Shown: positions 57,469 to 64,000 of the stretch, one piece after another | Numbering within the stretch: the first letter of the stretch is position 1 | Layout: each line of letters starts with the position of its first letter | Assembly (NCBI GenBank): GCA_030537495.1 | Contig: JAUNMH010000001.1 | Coordinates: forward strand, 97,996 to 161,995 | Direction of reading: 5' to 3' | Source of the DNA: Clostridia bacterium | GTDB lineage: Bacteria > Bacillota > Clostridia > Peptostreptococcales > Anaerovoracaceae | Length of the DNA stretch: 64,000 nt | Program-made: the position numbers and the translations under genes | The notes under the pieces: model-generated | The model's input: the letters and a program-made list of their open reading frames with translations, nothing else | Told to the model about the DNA's origin: nothing | Databases searched by the model: none

Positions 57469-58341
57469 CTATCTTTGTGCCTCTGAACCGGCAACAATTT
57501 CAATTATTTCGTCAGTGATTTCCGCCTGTCTAGCTCTGTTATAGTGTACACGCAGAGCCATAAGCATATCACCGGCATTATCATTTGCGTTTTCCATAGC
57601 CGTACGTCTTGCCGCATGCTCACAAGTAGCCGATTCAATGGCTGCACTGTATAGCTGCAGTTCAATATACCTAGGCACCATATAGTGAAAGACTTCATCA
57701 GCCGAAGGTTGATATTCCATTCTATGAACTATAGGTTCCGCTCCCGTAATGGCATGGAAATCTTCCAGGTGGAAAGGCAAGAGTTTCTTCACCTTTACCT
57801 CCTGCTTAAGGGTATTTACATATGACGTGTAGCAAATGTCAATTTCGTCGATTTCTCCCGCGTCATACATCTCCATTAAAGGTGCAACCACGCGTTGAGC
57901 CTCCTCAAAAGTTATGGCATCTGCCGGCTCGTCATGGGCTGCAACTATATCAAAACCATCTTTCTCGAAATGATTTTTTCCCTTTGTTCCTATTGTAGCA
58001 AGTTTAACATCCACTGTTTCTGCAGCAAGATGCTCCTCCAGGGTTTTGATGATACTGGTATTAAAACCACCACAGAGTCCGTTGCAACTGGTTATTACCA
58101 CGTAGCACTTGGTTTTGATCTCCTTTTCGCTGTCCACGCATTCTTTTGGGACACTGTCAGCGTGAGCAAGAGCTTCTGCCATGGATTCGAAAATATCATC
58201 GAGAAAACCTTTTGAATGTTCGTACACGGTTTTTGCTTTGCGCAGTTTGGATGCCGAAACAAGCTTCATGGCATTGGTAATACGCTCGGTACTGCCAACG
58301 CTTTTTATTCTTCGCTTAATGTCCTGCATCTGCTCAGCCAT
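57469..58341 (-). CDS. atpG: ATP synthase gamma subunit
   Basis: 290 residues. N-terminal helix [20 protein letters not shown] and C-terminal helix [39 protein letters not shown] form the coiled-coil rotor shaft; [13 protein letters not shown] lies in the Rossmann-like middle. Overlaps atpA by eight bases. Confidence 0.97.
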   Translation of the reverse strand: MAEQMQDIKRRIKSVGSTERITNAMKLVSASKLRKAKTVYEHSKGFLDDIFESMAEALAHADSVPKECVDSEKEIKTKCYVVITSCNGLCGGFNTSIIKTLEEHLAAETVDVKLATIGTKGKNHFEKDGFDIVAAHDEPADAITFEEAQRVVAPLMEMYDAGEIDEIDICYTSYVNTLKQEVKVKKLLPFHLEDFHAITGAEPIVHRMEYQPSADEVFHYMVPRYIELQLYSAAIESATCEHAARRTAMENANDNAGDMLMALRVHYNRARQAEITDEIIEIVAGSEAQR

Positions 58342-59848
58342 TTACATAACCTGCCTTTTTGAACTCATTAATAGCATCTCTCAGCACCTTTTCAGTGTCG
58401 GCGCTAAGGTCTCCTGTTGTGTGGATTTCCTCACTAATGTGCGGATAATGGTCGTCAACCCAGATAAATAACTGCTTCTCGAAGCCTTTGATTTCGTGAA
58501 GCGGAATATCTTTCAGCAGACCATTTATCGCAGCATATATAATCATTACCTGATGGGCAACATCAAGTGGATTGTACTGTCCCTGCTTGATAATTTCCAT
58601 AAGGATTTTACCCTGATCCAGGTTTTTCTTTGTTTCTGGGTCCACATCGGAACCGAACTGCGAGAAGCTCTGAAGTTCTCTGTACTGCGCCAGCATCAGT
58701 TTGATTTTGCCAGCAACTTTTTTCATTGCTTTTATCTGTGCATTTCCTCCTACACGGGATACGGAAATGCCGGCATTTACAGCTGGTCTCTGTCCTGAGA
58801 AGAATAGTTCTGTCTCAAGGAAAATCTGCCCGTCTGTAATGGAAATTACATTTGTAGGAATGTATGCGGATACGTCTCCTGCCTGAGTTTCGATGATTGG
58901 GAGGGCTGTAATTGAGCCACCACCTAGCTCATCTGAAAGTTTTGCTGCACGCTCAAGAAGTCTGCTGTGCAGGTAGAATACGTCTCCTGGGTACGCTTCA
59001 CGTCCAGGTGGTCTTCTTAGAAGCAAGGACATTGCTCTGTATGCAACCGCGTGCTTCGATAAATCGTCGTAAACGATGAGCACGTCTCTTCCCTTATACA
59101 TGAAGTATTCTGCCATAGCACAACCTGCATATGGCGCAATGTACTGAAGTGGTGATACGGTGCTGGCTGTTGCGCTGACTACGATTGTGTAATCCATTGC
59201 ACCCTTGTCTTCTAATACTTTTACCAGCTGGGCAACGGTAGATCTCTTCTGACCTATGGCTACATAGATACAGATTACATCCTTGCCCTTCTGATTCAGA
59301 ATTGCGTCTACAGCAATAGCTGTTTTACCTGTCTGTCTGTCTCCTATTATAAGCTCACGCTGTCCCTTACCAATAGGAATCATTGCGTCAATAGCCTTAA
59401 TTCCTGTCTGCAGTGGTTCGTCTACGGATTTTCTCTGTAGAACTCCTGGTGCAGGGCATTCAATAGGTCTGACTTCTGTGGTTTCGATAATTCCTTTCCC
59501 ATCAGCAGGCTGACCCAAAGGATTTACAACACGACCGATTAGTGCTTCTCCAACGGGAACGTCTACTACTGTACCTGTTGGCTTTACAATATCGCCCTCC
59601 TTGATTTCTCTGTATGGTCCAAGAATTACCGCACCTACATTGTCATCTTCTAAGTTAAGTGCCATTCCGTATGTTTCGTTAGGAAATTCTAAAAGCTCTC
59701 CGGCCATGCATTTTGACAGTCCGTAAATGTGTGCGATACCGTCACCAACCTGCATAACTCTTCCGAAATCAGATATTTCAAGCTCATTGGTATAGTTTTT
59801 TATCTGTTCTTTTATCAGACCACTTATTTCATCTGGTCTTAGATTCAT
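58334..59848 (-). CDS. atpA: ATP synthase alpha subunit
   Basis: 504 residues. P-loop [35 protein letters not shown], and the alpha-arginine region within. Regulatory, non-catalytic nucleotide site of F1. Nineteen bases after atpH. Confidence 0.98.
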   Translation of the reverse strand: MNLRPDEISGLIKEQIKNYTNELEISDFGRVMQVGDGIAHIYGLSKCMAGELLEFPNETYGMALNLEDDNVGAVILGPYREIKEGDIVKPTGTVVDVPVGEALIGRVVNPLGQPADGKGIIETTEVRPIECPAPGVLQRKSVDEPLQTGIKAIDAMIPIGKGQRELIIGDRQTGKTAIAVDAILNQKGKDVICIYVAIGQKRSTVAQLVKVLEDKGAMDYTIVVSATASTVSPLQYIAPYAGCAMAEYFMYKGRDVLIVYDDLSKHAVAYRAMSLLLRRPPGREAYPGDVFYLHSRLLERAAKLSDELGGGSITALPIIETQAGDVSAYIPTNVISITDGQIFLETELFFSGQRPAVNAGISVSRVGGNAQIKAMKKVAGKIKLMLAQYRELQSFSQFGSDVDPETKKNLDQGKILMEIIKQGQYNPLDVAHQVMIIYAAINGLLKDIPLHEIKGFEKQLFIWVDDHYPHISEEIHTTGDLSADTEKVLRDAINEFKKAGYVNG

Positions 59849-59866
59849 AGAGGTTTACCCTCCCTT

Positions 59867-60403
59867 CTACTTTTCTCTTATGTCTAAGTGTAGACGATTA
59901 AGTCCGCTCTTATATGAAGCGTCTATCAGCTTCTCCTCTGCGACAATTTTAACGCCCCCAATAAGACTCTTGTCTACTTTGTTAGTTAACTTTATTCTCT
60001 TGTCGAGAAGATCTCCGGCTTCTTGTTCCAGCTTCTCTATCTGCGCGACCTTTAAAGGGCATGCCGAATAAACAATTCCTTCCCCATAACCTTCTGCCTT
60101 GTTCTTAAGCTTAATAAACTCACGCAGAATGTCACTATAGTTGTGCAGTCTGCCCTGGTCTATAAGAACATATAGAAAGTTCAGAGATTCCTTGCTTATT
60201 CTCCCTTCAAAAACGCTTTTGAGAATTTCCTTCTTTCTCACTGCTGAAAAAGCAGGGTCCGTAAGAAGCTCGTAGAAATCATTCTCTTTCTGAAATATTT
60301 CGTCTATCTGTTCTGTTTCTTTTTTAATCTCTTCGACTTTGCCAAGCTCCGCCGCGGCATCATAAAGAGCCTGACCATAAGTTCTGGTTACAGTTAGCTC
60401 CAT
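59867..60403 (-). CDS. atpH: ATP synthase delta subunit
   Basis: 178 residues. RTYGQALYDAAAELGKVEEI at the start, then the C-terminal signature DKSLIGGVKIVAEEKLIDAS. Stator link between F1 alpha and the b dimer. Overlaps atpF by ten bases. Confidence 0.95.
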   Translation of the reverse strand: MELTVTRTYGQALYDAAAELGKVEEIKKETEQIDEIFQKENDFYELLTDPAFSAVRKKEILKSVFEGRISKESLNFLYVLIDQGRLHNYSDILREFIKLKNKAEGYGEGIVYSACPLKVAQIEKLEQEAGDLLDKRIKLTNKVDKSLIGGVKIVAEEKLIDASYKSGLNRLHLDIREK

Positions 60404-60903
60404 TTTTCTTCCTCAGCTTCCTTGATAATCTTGTCAACTATATCGCTTTGGTTCTTGTCAGAAAGCTCTCTTTCCATTATGCGCTCAGCAGCCATAATTG
60501 CCAGTTCACCAATTTCCTCTTTAAGCTCTTTTCTGGCATTATTCTTCTGTCTCTCAATTTCAGCCTCGGACTGCATAAGTGTCTTGTGTGCCTGAGCTTC
60601 AGCATCGTTGATGATATTCTTGGCCTGAACCTTTGCGTTATTTCTGGCGGTTTTGATAATATCTCTACCTTCAAGTTCATAGTTCTTGATTTTCTCTTCG
60701 TAATCCCTCAACTTCTCGTCAGCTAGCTTGTTATTTTCTGCCGCTGTTTCAAACTGGGTTCTTACCTCATTTTCTCGTTCTTCCATGAAATTATGAACTT
60801 TCTCAAAGAAGAATTTTTTTAAGATCAAAAATAAAACAAGCACAGTAATGGCTGAGAACAAAAGATTCCAGTTCAAAGCCAATAATGGTTCATATACTGT
60901 CAT
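60394..60903 (-). CDS. atpF: ATP synthase b subunit
   Basis: 169 residues: one N-terminal membrane helix (LLFSAITVLVLFLILKKFFF), then a long charged helix (ERENEVRTQFETAAENNKLA; KNIINDAEAQAHKTLMQSEA-like region) typical of the peripheral stalk. Only one b-type gene is present. Twenty-one bases after atpE. Confidence 0.95.
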   Translation of the reverse strand: MTVYEPLLALNWNLLFSAITVLVLFLILKKFFFEKVHNFMEERENEVRTQFETAAENNKLADEKLRDYEEKIKNYELEGRDIIKTARNNAKVQAKNIINDAEAQAHKTLMQSEAEIERQKNNARKELKEEIGELAIMAAERIMERELSDKNQSDIVDKIIKEAEEEKWS

Positions 60904-60924
60904 GTTTTACATGCCTCCCTGTTC

Positions 60925-61146
60925 TTACATTTTACCTGTAAGAATGATTGCAATTACAAATGTAAGTACGCCGATGGTTTCCATGATGGCCATACCTACG
61001 ATCATAGCAGTCTGAATCTTATTGCTTGCTTCTGGCTGCTTGGAAATACCTTCTAGTCCTTTTCCAAGTGCGAGACCCTGTCCTAATGAAATACCAATGC
61101 CTACAAGTCCCATAGCTAGTCCTGCTGCAAGTGCGATTAAGTTCAT
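60925..61146 (-). CDS. atpE: ATP synthase c subunit, probable sodium type
   Basis: 73 residues, two hydrophobic helices with the loop KQPEASNK. Helix 1 carries Gln23 in SLGQGLALGKG and helix 2 carries the ion-binding Glu56-Thr57 in GMAIMETIGVLTF. Gln on helix 1 plus Glu followed by Ser/Thr on helix 2 is the pattern of Na+-binding c-rings (Ilyobacter, Acetobacterium), so Na+ coupling is inferred, although the second Thr of the ES/TT motif is Ile here. Confidence 0.95.
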   Translation of the reverse strand: MNLIALAAGLAMGLVGIGISLGQGLALGKGLEGISKQPEASNKIQTAMIVGMAIMETIGVLTFVIAIILTGKM

Positions 61147-61197
61147 ATCTTTACCTCCAAATTTGTTTTCTGTGTTTTGTTTTATATTTTCTGTTAT

Positions 61198-61944
61198 CTA
61201 TTTTCTATTGCCCTGGGCTAATTGCCCGTGGCTTTCAGTGACTTTAATTGCTGTATACAGATTTATCATAGTCAAAAGGGTAAATATATAAGTCTGTATT
61301 ACCGGTTCGAACATGTCGAAAAATGCGTTTATTGGCAGAACCGTTACTGCTCTCAGGAACGGAACATTGCATACCAGTGAGCTCAAATACTCCATCAGGT
61401 GCATCCAAAGTTCCACTACTATTAATCCACCAAGTATGTTTCCGAAAAGTCGAAGTGCCAGCGACACCGGCAGGGTGCACGCTTCAATAACTTCCAGCGG
61501 GAACATAAACGGATACGGTTCGCACATTTCTTTAATTCGCCCCTTAACACCGTGGGTTCGAATTGCACTGCTCTGTATAAGCAGGAATGTCAAAACCGCC
61601 AAGGCCGCCGTTACATTCAAACTGGCCGTAATCGGTCTAATCCCGAATATTCCTAGGCTGCTGCCCAGAAGAATAAATCCGAATATGGTTCCGATATACG
61701 GAGCATACCCTCGATTTTCTTTGCCTAAATTTGCATCTGTGAATTTGTAGAGCCATCCAACGATAAACTCTGCGATCACTTGCTTTCCCTTTGGAATTTT
61801 CTCTAGGCCACTACCTAGCCATATTCCAAGGACCGCAAGTATTGCTGCGACTATGAGACCCCAAAGCGTACTTTCCGTTATGAACACGCTTCCGTCTCCG
61901 AATGATATTATTATTCTGGCTCCCAATTCATCGTAGCTTACCAT
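61198..61944 (-). CDS. atpB: ATP synthase a subunit
   Basis: 248 residues with five to six membrane helices. Essential arginine lies in SLALRLFGNILGGLIVVELW. The last helix is INAFFDMFEPVIQTYIFTLL, TMINLYTAIK. Forms the two ion half-channels against the c-ring. Starts inside the end of the preceding AtpI-like gene (17-base overlap). Confidence 0.96.
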   Translation of the reverse strand: MVSYDELGARIIISFGDGSVFITESTLWGLIVAAILAVLGIWLGSGLEKIPKGKQVIAEFIVGWLYKFTDANLGKENRGYAPYIGTIFGFILLGSSLGIFGIRPITASLNVTAALAVLTFLLIQSSAIRTHGVKGRIKEMCEPYPFMFPLEVIEACTLPVSLALRLFGNILGGLIVVELWMHLMEYLSSLVCNVPFLRAVTVLPINAFFDMFEPVIQTYIFTLLTMINLYTAIKVTESHGQLAQGNRK

Positions 61945-62236
61945 CGGCTCCCTCCTTTCCAGTCATACGCAGTGCCATAATAATGGGCGCTATGACAACG
62001 CAGACCGTGTAGCCTCCAAGGGCGTACATGCCCATTTTATATGATAACACCGCAGTTGTCCCATATATTATAAAGCGGCTGAGGTGAATCAGATATCCCG
62101 CAGCAAAGTGGCCTTTGCCACTTTGCTGGAATTTTCTGCACATAAAACCTACAGCCTTCTTTAACAGATAAAAATTTATAACTGCTGTAAGTACTCCTAC
62201 AGCTATGCCTATTGCAAGGCAAGTGCTATTTGCCAT
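61928..62236 (-). CDS. atpI: AtpI-like ATP synthase accessory membrane protein
   Basis: 102 residues, about four short hydrophobic segments: CLAIGIAVGVLTAVINFYLL, GHFAAGYLIHLSRFIIYGTT, GMYALGGYTVCVVIAPIIMA. The length, topology and place before atpB fit the ATP synthase subunit I family (c-ring assembly aid, Mg/Ca transport proposed). Sequence is weakly conserved, so the call rests partly on context. Overlaps both neighbours by 11-17 bases. Confidence 0.75.
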   Translation of the reverse strand: MANSTCLAIGIAVGVLTAVINFYLLKKAVGFMCRKFQQSGKGHFAAGYLIHLSRFIIYGTTAVLSYKMGMYALGGYTVCVVIAPIIMALRMTGKEGADGKLR

Positions 62237-63695
62237 CTACTACCTCGTGAATATCGTTTACAGCACTAGCCATGCTGTCCATATCAGGAGCAACTATGGA
62301 TACATAGTAGTCTCCTGTGGAGTAGCACTGTGCTGAGTCAGGTATTCCAGTAATATTGTTTTTCTCAATATCCCATGACGGCATACCATCTAGCTGCATC
62401 TTAATCAGCTTCTTGATTTCTTTGCTCGTAAAGTTTGTCTCCACATTATCCTCAATGGAGTTCAGTATGCCTGTATACTTAGTTAATAAAGTTTTGCTTG
62501 AAAGCATCTTCTTAAGTATAGCTGTCATTACAATCTGCTGATTTCTGTTTCTCTGCATGTCCCCGCTTGTGAAAGAGTGTCTTTCTCTTGCAAAGGCAAG
62601 GGCGCTTGCGCCATCCAGGTGGTTTTGACCTTCATAGAATGTTAGGCCGTCCAGACCCGCCATGTGCATGCCGGATGTGGTGAATGTGTATTCTGACTCT
62701 ACGTCTACACCGCCGATTGCGTCAACCAACTTCATTACTGTTGAGTAGTTAACCTTAACATAGTAGTTAATGTTGATACCCAGTAAATCTTCTACTGAGC
62801 TAATGCTTTCTCCTACGCCGTAAAGTCCTGCGTGAGTAAGCTTGTCCTTGGCTCCATCTTTTCCCTTTAATGAAACGTAGGAGTCTCTCGGAATGGATGT
62901 CAGCAGTACCTTATGTGTCTTAGGATTTACTGTTACAACCATATTTACGTCTGAACGTGATACTTCGTCAATTTTTCCGCTTGTATCAAGTCCGCTAATA
63001 AAGATATTAAACGGTTCCTTCGTTACATTTACAGCCTTACTATTGCTTACATTCTTTGTTCTAACCTTTATTTCATATAAAATCTTTGTCTCGTCAGTGA
63101 ATCCATCTAATCCTTCTCCCAGAATAGTGTAATGTCCTTCACTAACTAAAACTGCTTTTTCTGTATCTTCTAAAACACCATTTCCCAGCTCTGAAAGTTT
63201 CTCTACTTTATTAAATTCAACGCCTTCCTTCTTAGCTAGTTTCTCTCTAGCCAGCTCATAGCCTTCTTCCTTTGCGTCTGGTGTATCTACCGTTGCTCCC
63301 TTTATGTCATCTACATCGCTATAATCTGACTCAGCGTTAACGACTACATAAAACTTCTCTGTCGTTCCTCCAATGTTTGTTATATTTGAGAAGAAGTCCA
63401 TTGTTCCTGTCAGGTAAAATATTCCTGCCGCATATCCCAACATAAACAATATGGAAAAAAACAACGCAATCTTCTTCCTGGATTTCTTAAATGCCCCAAA
63501 TGCCAGCGCTGGAAATACCAACAGGAACAGGATTGCAACTACCGCCACAACTTTCCACATTATATCGAAAGGAAGAAGATCTGCATAAATCAGCACGCCT
63601 AGGAATGCCGCCGTCATCAAAAAATACAATACAGACCAAAACTTCGTGAACTTCTTAAACTTTCTATCTTTCACCTCGTATTTATCACTTCTCAT
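62226..63695 (-). CDS. LytR-CpsA-Psr (LCP) family cell-wall polymer ligase
   Basis: 489 residues. Three N-terminal membrane helices (about 19-37, 47-66, 76-96), an extra extracellular segment (110-220), then the LCP domain (229-395): IFISGLDTSGKIDEVSRSDV, SIPRDSYVSL, LDGASALAFARERHSFTSGD and MQRNRNQQIV. The arginines and aspartates that bind the polyprenyl pyrophosphate are present. The family attaches teichoic acids or other glycopolymers to peptidoglycan. Its end overlaps the AtpI-like gene by 11 bases, so it heads the ATP synthase transcript, which is unusual. Confidence 0.92.
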   Translation of the reverse strand: MRSDKYEVKDRKFKKFTKFWSVLYFLMTAAFLGVLIYADLLPFDIMWKVVAVVAILFLLVFPALAFGAFKKSRKKIALFFSILFMLGYAAGIFYLTGTMDFFSNITNIGGTTEKFYVVVNAESDYSDVDDIKGATVDTPDAKEEGYELAREKLAKKEGVEFNKVEKLSELGNGVLEDTEKAVLVSEGHYTILGEGLDGFTDETKILYEIKVRTKNVSNSKAVNVTKEPFNIFISGLDTSGKIDEVSRSDVNMVVTVNPKTHKVLLTSIPRDSYVSLKGKDGAKDKLTHAGLYGVGESISSVEDLLGININYYVKVNYSTVMKLVDAIGGVDVESEYTFTTSGMHMAGLDGLTFYEGQNHLDGASALAFARERHSFTSGDMQRNRNQQIVMTAILKKMLSSKTLLTKYTGILNSIEDNVETNFTSKEIKKLIKMQLDGMPSWDIEKNNITGIPDSAQCYSTGDYYVSIVAPDMDSMASAVNDIHEVVDGK

Positions 63696-63716
63696 AAATC
63701 ATCCTCTTTACTCATA

Positions 63717-63745
63717 TATTTAACATGCAATTTCATTTTGCACAA
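63717..63745 (-). promoter_or_regulatory. Possible promoter of the LCP-atp transcript
   Basis: Minus strand TTGTGC (63745-63740), 17-base spacer, TAAATA (63722-63717). Weak match; only the position supports it. From 63746 to 63855 I see no other feature. Confidence 0.35.
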
Positions 63746-63855
63746 ACCCATCTTGTATTTTACCCCTTTTTGACCAGTGCGTCAATGATTGTTAAGAGAA
63801 TGGCATGCCAGGGCCATTCTACGGGGTCTCTGCAGGATCTCTGCGGTACCTCAAA

Positions 63856-64000
63856 TCTATCAAACTTGGCACACCTAGCTATTTTTAGAATGTCAGTACC
63901 AGAGCCAATCTAAAAATCCTTTAATTTTAGCTAGTAAGACCGCCTTGATGAAAGCGTTGTATTTTACATAGTACAATGTTTTTTCAATCGTACGTGTTTG
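63856..64000. mobile_element. MITE-like foldback element, copy 2 (cut by window edge)
   Basis: Same orientation as copy 1 and collinear with its first 145 bases without any gap. The inner 105 bases differ at only two positions; the outer 40 are more diverged apart from the terminal TCTATCAAACTTGGCACA. The right half, including the second inverted repeat, should lie beyond the window. Confidence 0.7.

Overview
The window looks like one chromosomal segment of a low-GC Gram-positive anaerobe of class Clostridia. Supporting signs are strong AGGAGG-type ribosome sites, near-consensus TTGACA/TATAAT promoters, zinc-type S4, S14, L33 and L36, a Firmicutes-order S10-spc-alpha cluster, an ECF transporter set, and a cobalamin riboswitch. 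A member of the Anaerovoracaceae (Clostridiales Family XIII) is plausible but is only an inference. Almost every gene is on the minus strand, so transcription runs from high to low coordinates. The single convincing plus-strand gene is a GntR regulator near 34.8-35.4 kb.

In transcription order the window holds: an LCP cell-wall ligase gene, an AtpI-like gene and the complete F1Fo ATP synthase operon atpBEFHAGDC (63.7-55.8 kb); a decayed stretch with two small genes (55.8-54.4 kb); rpmG-secE-nusG-rplK-rplA-rplJ-rplL, with an L10 leader and attenuator (54.0-50.6 kb); rpoB-rpoC from their own promoter (50.5-43.0 kb); the str operon rpsL-rpsG-fusA-tuf (42.9-38.4 kb); a spacer with a foldable repeat element and a GC-rich repeat (38.3-37.8 kb); a secreted 5'-nucleotidase; a GntR regulator divergent from a ddaH-arcD deletion scar (35.4-33.0 kb); ecfA1-ecfA2-ecfT-trmB; an aromatic aminotransferase; a PC4-like ssDNA-binding protein; a TGS-nucleoside kinase; the S10-spc-alpha ribosomal operon (25.4-9.7 kb); a small Cys-rich protein; and a cobalamin-riboswitch operon (9.2 kb to the left edge).

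The most interesting accessory unit is the riboswitch operon. A consensus sigma-A promoter drives a cobalamin riboswitch and a terminator. Behind them lie a secreted CbiK-type cobaltochelatase, two secreted proteins with NEAT-like beta-domains, a BtuF-like lipoprotein, a FecCD/BtuC-like permease, a BtuD-like ATPase with an extra C-terminal domain, and the start of cbiD. One of the secreted proteins also carries the N-terminal half of a BtuF-like fold. Together they read as a vitamin-B12-repressed system for surface capture and import of cobalt-tetrapyrrole or corrinoid, joined to corrin-ring synthesis.

Other observations worth checking: (i) the rpsC stop codon is followed in the same frame by 73 open codons with no start codon, ending just before rplP, which implies readthrough, a recent nonsense mutation or a sequence error; (ii) a clean deletion fuses the 5' part of a dimethylargininase-like gene to the 3' part of an arginine/ornithine antiporter gene; (iii) a 263-bp inverted-repeat (MITE-like) element recurs at the right edge; (iv) AtpC lacks its C-terminal helical domain next to a decayed region; (v) AtpE has residues suggesting sodium coupling. 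No tRNA, rRNA, CRISPR array, intact insertion sequence or prophage was found.
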